Origin: Albula goreensis
Lineage: Eukaryota > Chordata > Actinopteri > Albuliformes > Albulidae
Direction: 5' to 3'
Assembly: GCA_022829145.1 (NCBI GenBank)
Contig: CM040746.1
Coordinates: forward strand, 17,671,290 to 17,735,289
DNA length: 64,000 nt
Under the pieces are notes generated by a model. That model was given only the letters and a program-made list of their open reading frames with translations. It was not told the origin of the DNA and ran no database searches. Each line of letters opens with the position of its first letter. Within the stretch, counting starts at the first letter, position 1. Made by a program: the position numbers and the translations under genes. Below are positions 48,331 through 60,077 of the stretch, piece by piece.

Positions 48331-49227
48331 CATATTTTCCTTTTATTCTTTTTCTTTTTTTGTAAACAAATGCTTTTCTCTCCCAGAAATCCAGCGGTTA
48401 AACTTAATTGAAAACCTACAGTGTCTGAAAGAGCCTGATAAACATTAGGAAAATTGTGCTCCTATCCGATATCCCATCTGCTTTCAGTTGCTGTTCATAT
48501 TTTTAACACAATTTCTAGGCATATTTATGTGGTAGTTCTCTTGTGTTCAAAAGCACCTCTCAGCCTTTCATGCTCCATGTCGCTGTTTGTTATGAGGGGG
48601 AGGATGAATTTGTCAGTGAGGGGTGTAGTAAGTAGGTGTGGGTAAGATCAGGTTGCCAAATGGTGTCAATCGGTTTGACCGTGCAAATTGCAAATGGGAA
48701 TTTGGAGCTGAACCTGTTCCAGGCGCACAGTAAATTTATAAACAGTTTGTGGCCCTGTCTGAGAGGAGCTGGTGAGGCCGTGAAGTTTCTTACTCTTTAG
48801 TGAGGATAATTTCCCTCCTGAGTTTGACAGAACAATGCTGGAGTCGGGATGGGGATGGTGGTGTGTGTGTTTTGGGTGTGTGTGTTATGCAGTCCTCCAT
48901 GCTGGGTGAGCATCTGCCATGTTTCCACTGAGGTGAGTGGAGTTTGTGCCCTGCCGCCTGTAGCTCCCTGTGCCCTGGGAGAGCCCACACTTGATTCCCC
49001 AGAGGCAGGTCAGCATGGGGCACACCCCTCCAGCCCATGATGGAATCTGTCACAGTCCACCTGTAGATCCTCCATATTCACCACCATAAACCACAGGGAC
49101 TTTGGATCCCCCTGTGTTGCCAGCCATAGAATTGACCTCTTCTCTAACGTGCTTCCTCCTTCAGTACCATCACGACCTTGAAAGGACTGTCCCCTCACAC
49201 TCTGATCATAGCTCACACATACACGCA

Positions 49228-50463
49228 CACATAGACCTCTATATACCCCAAACACAACCCATACTCTGCAGTGTCACATAGACCTCTATATACCCCAAAC
49301 ACAACCCATACTCTGCAGTGTCACATAGACCTCTATATACCCCAAACACAACCCATACTCTGCAGTGTCACATAGACCTCTATATACCCCAAACACAACC
49401 CATACTCTGCAGTGTCACATAGCACATAGACCTCCATATACCCCAAACACAACCCATACTCCAGTGTCACATAGACCTCCATATACCCCAAACACAACCC
49501 ATACTCTGCAGTGTCACATAGACCTCTATATACCCCAAACACAACCCATACTCTGCAGTGTCACATAGACCTCCATATACCCCAAACACAACCCATACTC
49601 TGCAGTGTCACATAGACCTCTATATACCCCAAACACAACCCATACTCTGCAGTGTCACATAGACCTCCATATACCCCAAACACAACCCATACTCTGCAGT
49701 GTCACATAGACCTCCATATACCCCAAACACAACCCATACTCTGCAGTGTCACATAGACCTCTATATACCCCAAACACAACCCATACTCTGCAGTGTCACA
49801 TAGACCTCCATATACCCCAAACACAACCCATACTCTGCAGTGTCACATAGACCTCCATATACCCCAAACCCCAAACACAACCCTATATACCCCAAACACA
49901 ACCCATACTCTGCAGTGTCACATAGACCCCAAACACAACCCATACTCTAGTGTCACCCTATATACCCCAAACACAACCCATACTCTGCAGTGTCACATAG
50001 ACCTCTATATACCCCAAACACAACCCATACTCTGCAGTGTCACATAGACCTCTATATACCCCAAACACAACCCATACTCTGCAGTGTCACATAGACCTCC
50101 ATATACCCCAAACACAACCCCAAACACAGTGTCACATAGATATACCCCAAAACACAACCCATACTCTGCAGTGTCACATAGACCTCTATATACCCAAACA
50201 AACACAACCCATATACTACCCAAACACAACCTGCAGTGTCACATAGACCTCCATATACCCCAAACACAACCCATACTCTGCAGTAGTACCCCAAACACAA
50301 CATAGACCTCTATATACCCCAAACACAACCCATACTCTGCAGTGTCACAGTGTCACATACTCTGCAGTGTCACATAGACCTCCATATACCCCAAACACAA
50401 CCCATACTCTGCAGTGTCACATAGACCTCTATATACCCCAAACACAACCCATACTCTGCAGTG
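49228..50463 (+). repeat. Minisatellite, 47-bp unit, about 26 unit lengths
   Basis: The unit starts CACATAGACCTC(T/C)ATATA, continues with CCCCAAACACAACCCATACT and ends CTGCAGTGT. The period is exactly 47 in the left half (starts at 49228, 49275, 49322, 49369). Two unit types differ at one base (CTCTATA or CTCCATA) and alternate irregularly. Between about 49866 and 50370 several units are truncated or scrambled, losing the CACATAGACCTC start or the ACTCTGCAG end; full units resume before the array ends. Because 47 is not a multiple of 3, all three frames rotate through the unit. The long open frames here reflect lack of stops, not coding. Confidence 0.98.
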
Positions 50464-50750
50464 ACCTACAAAGCTCTATATTACCAAAGCCCACCCCACT
50501 CTTTGTTAATTCCTGTTTGTGGCAGATTTATGTTCATTTCCCCCATCCAGGAGAGGTGACATCACCTCCTCAGTTTTGTTGCTCACTAACAAGCCCTCTT
50601 ACAAGCCCTCATTAGCGTTCTCTAGCCAGCAACAGGATACAAGGGAGTAAATCAAGTGCTGTGTTATGCCGTTTCCATGGCGTCCCTCTCGGTCTCCTCC
50701 AGCATCACTGACAGCCCTGTGACCTAGCCCTGTGCTCTTACTCTCTTTAA

Positions 50751-50780
50751 ATGTTTATTTATTTTTATTTATTTATTTAA
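50751..50780. repeat. (TTTA)n microsatellite
   Basis: About seven TTTA/ATTT units with one interruption. It could be the tail of an unrecognised retroposon. Confidence 0.9.
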
Positions 50781-50812
50781 TCAGGGGTTGACAATGCCTT
50801 GTAGAAGTGGTG

Positions 50813-50844
<32 letters not shown>

Positions 50845-51689
50845 AACGAGGCTGCGTGACTCTCGGTGGCTCCAGGTTTTAATTAAACTGCCACAGTTGG
50901 CGAGGGCATATCACTTCTCATCTCATCAGCGCTTCAGCCTGCACCTCTCAATGTCACATAGCACAAAGCTGGCTCCCAGCACTATGAACCACTGGCTCCC
51001 AGAGTACCACAACACTGGCCCACATTACAGGAGGAAAAAACAGCTCTCTGCTGCATGCTGAGCTAAACAGACTATTTCAGCACCAGCATAAACCAGTCCT
51101 CTCTTTTTTGGACAGAAAAGTGTGTCCAATAACACATAAGCAAACTCTGTCTTGCGGTGCAGAGATGACCTGTGTTCTGTTGCCCACAAAGCTCAGACTA
51201 CCTCTTGATACTGAACAAAACAGTATCATTTTGCACAGAAAGCTTCACACAGCTGTACTGTATCTTAAGCTTAACTGCTTCCTCCTCCTCACAGCCCAGT
51301 GCAGAGATGTAGTTTGCTAAAGGGATTCAAGTGTAATGTAGGGGTCATTCTCTCCATTTAATATAGAATTTAATCAGACCGTTTGTACAGTAGGATCCCT
51401 TCATCTCCTGGATAAGTTTTTTTCTATTGTTTGCGTTGATGGGATTGGCCTGCAGCATGCACACATCAGAAGCAGTACTGAGGCCTGGGAACCCACTATG
51501 ACTGCTAAACTAAGAGAGTGGGCATTAGCACAGAATCTGAATCCAGAGCTGCTCTCTAAGAGGGACACATCGGTAAAGCTGAGGGTGAAATATTTATCAC
51601 TCTGTCTGAAAATGGCTGCTTCTCACTGCGATAGGGGTGCGCCGGGAACATGCAAGCACGCAAGATGGAAAGTGCCGTAGTGCCATTTT

Positions 51690-52040
51690 AAGAGGCTTGA
51701 CGTAAAAGATCTGTTCAATATTTATTCATTCAATTATAATTGGATCTGGAGACGGGAAATCCCACAATAACAATTTTCACGAGGCAGACAGTATAAAACA
51801 ACAACGGGGGGAAAAAATTCTCTCACTTTGAAGCTAAATAGTTGATGGATGGGACAAGCTGCGAAGAAATGGCCCTTTAACGTCTCGAAAGGTTTGTAAT
51901 TGCTGCAGAAAAAGGATGCTTAGCAGCCTGTAATATTGCCATAATGGGATTATTTCAGGGCCGGACTCGGGCGGGGAGGCGGGAGTAATCCGATTCTCTC
52001 CAGTGTGCTTCAGCGGCGACTTCCTGATCATTCCCGAGAT
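51690..52040. promoter_or_regulatory. Candidate regulatory block with palindromic CAATTATAATTG
   Basis: A perfect 12-base palindrome CAATTATAATTG (51731-51742) places two ATTA/TAAT cores tail to tail, as in cooperative homeodomain sites. The same stretch has AATATTTATTCATTC, TGTAATATTGCCATAATGGG and a CpG-rich GGACTCGGGCGGGGAGGCGG (about 51964). It is non-repetitive. Function is inferred. Confidence 0.32.
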
Positions 52041-53057
52041 TCCATCACTTAGACTGTTCCCACAGCGATGGAACAGCTCTCAGTCCCAGAACGTCACTGC
52101 TGCAGAACTCATCTCTGTACACTTCTGGGGCAACCCACCCAGAGTTCCCTTTCATTTTCTCCTGAAAACATGAAAGGCAAATTGAGTACAAAACAATTAA
52201 TTGGAGTAAAGAGATGGGAAATGAGGGAGAACAGAAAAGAGAGATGGAAAAGAAAAAAGGCAATTTAGCAGGTGATCATAAACAGAATACTGTTCACTTT
52301 GATATTATTTGGGCCAGATATTCTCAAATACAAAGAATAAGAAAAAAGAAAAGTTATTGAGTGTTTGTTTTTAGCTTGTGTTTATATTTAGTACTGTCAG
52401 TAAATGTGAAATGTAACTATTTTTGCACAACAGAGAATCATGATATTCTCCTTTTCTGGTGTGAAAAGGGAGAAAATAATGTTTTATAATAATAATAATT
52501 GTTCCGTCACTTTGCTTAACCAGTGCTGTGAATGTAGTTTGTCTACTGAACAAGCCTTACCATCTGTCCCTATCAGTGGTCAGGACAAGGCTCTTCTCTC
52601 TAAGACACTGCAGTCTGTGAGCTGTGCTGGAGCTCAGAGTGAGTACAGAAAATTACAGGGACAACCGCGTCACACACGGGAGCAGAGTGGGGAGGGTAGA
52701 GAGGGGGTCTCTCTCTTCATGCTCCAGCAAATGGAGACTAGCGGTGTGGGCTCGTCAGACACAGAGCTGCCGGGTTCCCAGATAATGAGATAAAATGGAG
52801 CTCTTCCTCCAGAAAACAGTGTGTAAGAACTGCGAGGCTCTGTTAAACAGTGAAGGCAGTCCTCTCTGGGTGACAGTTGAAAGGAAAAGACTTTAGGCTC
52901 TTACCTTTTGCTTTTTACGAGTTGCAAGACTGCATGAGTAGCTTCAGGGAAGAGAACTGATCACAGTAATAATGTGGACAGGACACTGATCAGCACTGTC
53001 AAAGCATGCAGAGCCAATAGAGGGGTCACACAGGATTTCAGCGGCTTGGTATAATAG

Positions 53058-53060
<3 letters not shown>

Positions 53061-53088
<28 letters not shown>

Positions 53089-53160
53089 CACGTGCGCATG
53101 TGTGTTTGCGTGCATGTGTATGTGTGTTTGAATGTGTGTATATATGTGTGTGTCTGTGTG
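53061..53160. repeat. (TG)14 microsatellite with degenerate tail
   Basis: Pure TG at 53061-53088, then GCACGTGCGCATG and mixed TG/TA words to about 53164. Confidence 0.95.
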
Positions 53161-53403
53161 TGTATCACACTTGTGAGTGCCAGTTGTCCATGTATGAATG
53201 TTGCCCGTGGCAGACACTGTTTCTGTTGATTTGGGAAAAGTTTATGGCGCTCCACAGCTTTTTTGCCTGTTGCAGGGTCAGCAGTTCATAACATCTCTGC
53301 AGACGTGACGCTGTAATCTCTAATCACTTTAAAAGCATGACGGGCAGAGGGAAAGACTCACACATCCATAGTGATGAATCTGGAACAACATGTGCGTGAA
53401 TGC

Positions 53404-53424
53404 ACACACACACACACACACACA
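53404..53424. repeat. (CA)10 microsatellite
   Basis: A short pure CA run. Confidence 0.95.
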
Positions 53425-53489
53425 TTTCCCCCAGGGCCAGCTGATCCCCAGTGCTATTTCGCCTCCCTCTTTTTCTCCTTGCCTTTATT

Positions 53490-53700
53490 AAGCTAAGAGG
53501 AACGCCATCCGCCTGAGTGACTTAGGGAAGACTATCTGTCCGTCTGTTTTCACTAATTCCAGATGGGAAGGCATGAATCAGTGGCTCGGCCTCTGAAGGT
53601 CCTCCACTGCTAATTGAAATTTAATGAAGAGGGACAGCTACTTTATGGAGAGAAAGCAGGCCCCCGGCTTTCAAACACAATGCTGGAAGTGAGCGAGAAA
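53490..53700. promoter_or_regulatory. Candidate conserved element carrying CCACTGCTAATTG
   Basis: CCACTGCTAATTGAAATTTA followed by ATGAA (53604-53628) is nearly identical to a segment at 28842 and shares 13 bases with the reverse strand at 43552-43564. Nearby words include TTTATTAAGCTAAG (about 53486) and TTCACTAATTCCAG. The surrounding DNA is unique. Confidence 0.33.
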
Positions 53701-55896
53701 ATGAAAAAGTCTCTGTGACACCCGGGCTCCATCGGGCAGGTGAAGCTTCTCATGATGCCAGACAGAGGCAAAGCCAGTGCGGGGCAGGGTGAGCATCAGC
53801 TACTGCCAGCTGCACAGAAACCCTCTCCTGGTGTGTGAGGGGAGCACTTGTAGATTTTCAGTTGCAGGTGTAAGTTCTCGAGCCACATGCACATCCATAA
53901 GAGCTTAGCTAGACTGCTTCAGCAGTGTCTCTTTTGATAGATTCCTTTTTATTGCTTATTGCCTCTTATCAGTATTAACATCATAAAAATCATTCATAAA
54001 TATTTCTCTAAAATAACTGTCATGAACTGAAGATAGACGTGAAATGCGGTTCCTAACATAAGATGAAAGTACTCTTATGACGTTAGGAAACATATTGCAC
54101 AGGAATGCCCAGTTGATTTGGGGCTGTGAACAAACTGTATTGTTGTGTTATTTGCATGTCTGCTGCAAAAGTATATGGGATAGAACCACCAGGTCTGAGT
54201 AAGCTAACCTGGGAAAAGTTGCTGGAGGTCCAAAGTGCCTGTGGAACTGAATGTCTGCTCATTATGAAAAATTGCATTATTATTATTAAGTAGTGTATTA
54301 AAACAGTAGGTAGGAAATTAAATTGGGTCCAGAAGTGTCAAAATAGTCTATTTAAAAAATATGCTACTCATGAATAGGGAATAGTTCACAGCAAGGAAGT
54401 TTGTTTGTCACAGCAGGGGGGCTGGGAGAGAAATTAGTGCTCTCAGAATAAAGGGAACATGTAAGCAAAATGTGAACGAACATCAACAGAAAAAACGGCC
54501 AAGAAAATAACGACATCAACAGCAAAAAGGCTTTAGAACCAGAGAACAATGTTGAAAAAAATGACTAAGTAATGGATTTCTTGCAAATGTGAACAAATCA
54601 CATACATATGTAAATAATTTTTAAATAGCTGTCTTTATTCCTTCCATCTTTTGTCTCTGTTCCTCTAGCTGTGCCTTTTTCTTTTGGAAATGCAGCTGCC
54701 GTGTGTTGGAAAAATAAGTAATAAAATGGGCAGAACTGAGATTTTGGTTGGCGGGAAGGGCACAAACGGCTACTGCATCAGGCAGCTGTGCAAATGAGTG
54801 AGCTGAGAGCACAAGGCCAGGGCAGTGATGCCACAACCGCAGGAAACAGCAGGGGGCACTGTGGAGGACAAAACCACCAAACAGAGCCGAGGGAGAGAAT
54901 CAGGCTGCTTGCCATCTTAACCTTGAGTGACAGTTCTTTGAGACAGCTGGTAGGGGGTCGGTCCCCCTGTTTTTTTATGCTGTTACACCACAGACAGAAT
55001 GGATTTCTAGGACAGTGGTGACACATGATGAAGTCTTGCAGTCTGTCCATCCCTCCATCTGTCTGCAGTCACCTGGAGTGCGATAAAGTGGGTGATGGGG
55101 GGGTGGGGACACTCAGGAAAAGCATTAGAGAAAGCAGCAGAGTACTCGCATTGTTTACTTTATTAATTAAACTTTTAATTTCCATTGAACCCCTGAGAGG
55201 TTAATTAGCACAGAAACGACGTGGTTCCAGTCGCTGCGTCCATGGAGACAGGGCTCCTACTGGAGAAAGCGATTCTGTCAAACAAACTTGAAGGCCGTGA
55301 CCATAATGTACTCTGTTTATTTTTGGTAAACATACAGAAATATTCAAGATATAAAAATAGTTTTATTTTTATGCAACTTTACTAAAGAGGCTTGACTGTT
55401 GTGTGTGAAATTTATTGGACTCAGAAGAAGTCAAGTATCCTCATTGTGAAAAAGATTAGTAGTTTGTGGACTGGTGAAATCTCTTTGTGCAGAAGTATAT
55501 TAGACTTATTCACACTTGAGTAGAATAAGTAGGCCTGAGTGTCCAGGCCCAAAAAGACAAATAGTCATACTAATATACCCTTTCCTAATTGTATACAGTG
55601 TAAAGTATTTGAAATTTCTTTTCAAATGATTTTGCATTAAAAATGTAAATGAAAAAAAAATTCCCTCTGGCATCATTATGTCCAGAACAATTTTATGCTT
55701 GGTTCCCCATGGAGGGGAGATTGAGTGTACACACATGAGTGTAGGCACTAACTGATTGTGATTGCATTGCTATCTGATTTTTTTCAGACTGAAAACAAGC
55801 AGCCACCAGTGGAAACAGCCTTTCTTCACACCTGTGTGTTTCTCTCTGTTCTCCACTATGGCTGTCTGAAATACTGGGATACTTACTTTGCTAACC
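53701..55896. other. Non-coding interval
   Basis: Mixed unique sequence with AT-rich patches around 53935-54010 and 55330-55660. No exon or RNA gene is recognised apart from the enhancer-like block listed separately. Confidence 0.5.
55140..55330. promoter_or_regulatory. Candidate regulatory block (forkhead and homeodomain motifs)
   Basis: TGTTTAC (55152-55158) fits the forkhead consensus. It is followed by TATTAATTAAAC (55161-55172), TTTTAATTTCC and GGTTAATTAGC (about 55199), then CpG-retaining AACGACGTGG and GTCGCTGCG. The cluster spans about 120 bases of unique DNA. Confidence 0.3.
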
Positions 55897-56020
55897 GTGA
55901 GTGAGTGAGTGAGTGAGTGAGTGAGTGAGTGAGTGAGTGAGTGAGTGAGTGAGTGAGTGAGTGAGTGAGTGAGTGAGTGAGTGAGTGAGTGAGTGAGTGA
56001 GTGAGTGAGTGAGTGAGTGA
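55897..56020. repeat. (GTGA)31 tetranucleotide microsatellite
   Basis: An uninterrupted 124-base run of GTGA. Its purity suggests recent expansion or active turnover. The same motif, interrupted, occurs at 29886. Confidence 0.98.
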
Positions 56021-57138
<1,118 letters not shown>

Positions 57139-58439
57139 CACGTTCGCGTATGTGTGTGCATGTGTGTTTTGAGTTCACTTGTCCAAAAAGCAATGTAGGT
57201 ATTGTCCTGTAGGCTTAGCTATGAAATAGCCCTTCTTTTTTATTTGCCTTGATGACTATGGGACAGACAGAACCCTTCCTAATGATCATCTAGTGGTGAG
57301 CAGAACAAAGTAAAGTAGGCATTCAGCAGATGATCTGGCCTCTACCTACTCTGCCCGTCTCAAGCGCTGCCCACTCTCTGTTGTGGCATCTCTCCTCACT
57401 GTCATTGTCCCAGAAGTAGGAATGTATCTGGCTTTGTGAGGGAACGGTTGTCACAGTGCCCATTAAAGAGTGCAGCAGATGTGAGAACCATATCCAGAGC
57501 TCCAGCACAGTCAGGTTCCTGCAAAGACAGTAGGGTTGCCCTCACTCGGATCAGCTGCCATTGTTTCAGCTCACCCATGCTGGAGCATGGGATTCTGGGA
57601 TGTGTTTAGCTAGCTTTCTCTGCTACCATCGGAGAGTGAAGGACAAGTTGTTTTTGTGTCAAAAAATAAATAAATAAGGTACTATACTTGCATATCCAAG
57701 CCAGAGCTGAAGAGCTGTATCCATGAGTGGACATTTAAAAGAGGGACCTAAATGCAACCTGAGTTAGTAATTGGAAATAAATGTAAAGTATCCAGTTGTT
57801 TAATTTATGTAAGATTTTAAAATGGAAAATAACCTTAATGGCCATAAATTGTGCATGTGAAGATCAAGATGTGAGAATCAAGTTCAAAGGTGGGTGAAAG
57901 AATAACATATATTCCCCACAGCGTGGTAGTTTTGTTGTTGCTCACAATGAAAGTAGATGAATGAATGAAAACTTGTGCAGATTAAACACTTGGTTGGTCT
58001 CGTGTCGGGATTGTGATTGCATAAAACTCAGTGCCAGGAATAGGAAATTGAGAAGTTTGCTCATCTGTGTCCTTTTTCACATTATCTAAGAAATATTCTT
58101 TCAAAAGAAAAAAAAACAGTTAGGCATTTCAAATAAAAACACCACCAGACTTCTGTTCCTATAAGTCATTTCCAGCTAGTTCAGCAATGTGGATTCACTT
58201 CAGACAGTTTATTTTTCCTCTATCTGGCAAGGGTGAGGGTCGCTGAAGATTCAAACAATCAACATCTATATGTGCTAAAATCTAATTACAGTGCATTTTA
58301 ATTGCATCCAGAAATAAAATAAATGTGGATATTGTATAGGATCTCATATTCATTCCTTACATTCTCCCCTCTTTTCCCACTTTCTCTTCATTTTTCCCCT
58401 CTTGTCCTCCTGTCGTTCCTCTCCTCCTTTGCTCAAAGA

Positions 58440-58760
58440 ATACAAGTGTTCCACCCAGGCCGCGTTTCAGGATGCAGGGACTCTTTGTGCTGGAGCTGGC
58501 AGCACAGGCCTTCCATGGTTAACAAGGATGGATGCCGTTGCATGGGAACCATTTGTTCTTTGTAGTGTGTCATTCTGCAATAATGAGATACTTTAAAGCA
58601 ATCAACATATTGCTGCACAGTAAATACAGCTGGGCCAGTATGTGACTATTCAAGAAGAAACAGTTTGTTTCTGAATTAAAGCTAATTAGATAACATCCAG
58701 CGCACAGTGCCATAATTGGACATATTACTGTCTCTATTTCCTGCAGCTGGGTACTGTATG
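58440..58760. promoter_or_regulatory. Candidate regulatory block
   Basis: Unique DNA with CATGGTTAACAAGG (about 58514), GCAATAATGAGATAC, AAAGCTAATTAGATAACATC (58678-58697) and GCCATAATTGGAC (about 58709). These include TAATTA-type homeodomain cores. Conservation is untested. Confidence 0.28.
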
Positions 58761-59019
58761 CACCTTGTGTCGGAAAAAGAAGGAAACGAGGAGAGTGAGA
58801 TTGTGAGAAGGAAAAGTTGGTTTTCATGGATCTCCGTTGATTTCTTTTTTGGCTGAACGGAACTCATAGAACAGAAATTCCGCCCCCAAGGGAGTTCTTA
58901 TCAACTTTCTCTCTTAGATACTCCATCTTCCTTCTGCACTTCTGGCACAAAAAGACTAAGACAAATAGAAAAGGACCATAACACAAATTATAGTTACAGT
59001 GCTACCTTCTCATCACACA

Positions 59020-59053
59020 CACATGCGCGCGCACACACACACACACACACACT
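59020..59053. repeat. (CA)n with central (CG) steps
   Basis: CACACACATGCGCGCGCACA followed by a pure CA run to 59052. Perfect purine-pyrimidine alternation of about 33 bases makes it a strong Z-DNA candidate. Confidence 0.93.
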
Positions 59054-59509
59054 GACACAGAAAGTGCCTGGAAATATCCTGTTGCAGCCTGAAATGAGTT
59101 TTACCAGAAAACAGAAATGAGCAACAGCTTTGCTTGCTCTCCCTCCCCCTGAAAATGAAATAACACAACATTCACAGCATTGTGATTTCAGAAAACAGAC
59201 AAGCAATTTCAGAGATGTTTGGTCATTAACCAGAACAGTAAATACACTCAACTCTTTTAGAAGAGACTCTGGGTAGAGAGACAACTGAGAGTGGATTTTT
59301 CTTTTGTAACGTTTACGTAATTTTGCTGTGACATGGAAGCAGGAACTGGAACTGGAGAGTCATATTAACTACTTAAGTAATTCTTTCTGAATCTGTGCAG
59401 TGAGTCAGCTCTCTGCCTACAGAAGTTTTACAGGAACACATTGATTAGCTCATCTCATAGGCTGCCACCTATGAGAGTGTGCAAAGTGAGGGAGTATGAC
59501 TGAGGACTG

Positions 59510-59570
59510 TATGAGAGAGAGGCGGAGGAGAGACAGACAGAGAGCGAGAAAGAGAGAGAAACAGAGCAGG
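59510..59570. repeat. Purine-rich GA tract
   Basis: GAGAGAGAGGCGGAGGAGAG and then GAGCGAGAAAGAGAGAGAAA words over about 60 bases. It lies just upstream of a TTTAAAAG word at 59571, which could act as a weak TATA-like element for the exon candidate to the right. Confidence 0.85.
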
Positions 59571-59851
59571 TCTTTAAAAGCCTTGGGTGCATAGGGAGAC
59601 ATTACAAACACGATGTGACTGGCCTGCTCACAACACAGATAAAAGCGTCTGTTTCGTCCTTCAGAGATTTCTGGCTAATGGCAGCCCAGCCGTGGAGCTT
59701 AACCCCACTGAGGCTGAGTGAGGCAGAGGGGAGGGAGCAGCGGCACACACTTAAAGCGCCTACCTCTCTCTCTCGTGCTGTTGTGAGTCTGCGTCTCTCC
59801 CTCTCTCTGAGCTGTGAGCCTCTGCTTATTTCCCTCCTCTTTATCCCTTAG

Positions 59852-60077
59852 AACCCAAGCTGAGGACAGAGGGAGCTGCAGGTGTGACTGGGGAGAGGAG
59901 GGCAGCCAGGCCACAGGGCTGTTTGTGTGAGAGTAAGGGGGGGTGAGAAGAGGAGAGCCCACATGTGTGTGTGTGTGTGTGAATCTGGAATCCTGTGGGA
60001 TGCTAAGCTCACATGGACGAGGCAAAATGAAGTAGCTGGGAGCTTTCAGTGAGTGCGCAGCATGGAGACGAGGAAAG
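59852..60077 (+). other. Candidate alternative 5' exon with start codon
   Basis: A pyrimidine-rich run ending CCTCTTTATCCCTTAG (AG at 59850-59851) is a good splice acceptor. About 225 bases later ATGGAGACGAGGAAAG is followed by GTAAGA, a good donor (GT at 60078-60079). The first in-frame ATG kept would be at 60062, giving five codons (METRK) plus one base, phase 1, with the rest as 5' leader. An alternative reading is that this is the 3' end of a longer first exon starting near 59575, with the acceptor being fortuitous. A (TG) run at 59964-59981 lies inside. No homologous gene is recognised. Confidence 0.3.

Larger units (their letters stand above)
42616..49227. other. Non-coding interval containing several enhancer-like blocks
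   Basis: No exon is recognised. A GC- and CpG-rich stretch at about 46660-46850 (CTCCGACGCCGGGGTG, ATCCGCGGTCCCGAACCGGG) ends near the donor-like CACAG|GTATCC at about 46829. It could be a cryptic exon, but no acceptor or known peptide supports it. Simple purine or pyrimidine runs occur at 43430-43475, 46515-46555 and 47750-47830. Confidence 0.45.
50464..53060. other. Non-coding interval right of the minisatellite
   Basis: Contains a (TTTA)n run, a short CT microsatellite at about 50814-50843 and an enhancer-like block, listed separately where supported. Open frames at 50807-51061 and 52440-52793 show no domain. Confidence 0.5.

Noticed and set aside
49228-50463. Possible CRISPR-like array or repetitive protein gene
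   Set aside because: Units are directly adjacent with no unique spacers, and 47 is not a multiple of 3, so neither a CRISPR array nor an in-frame repeat protein is supported.
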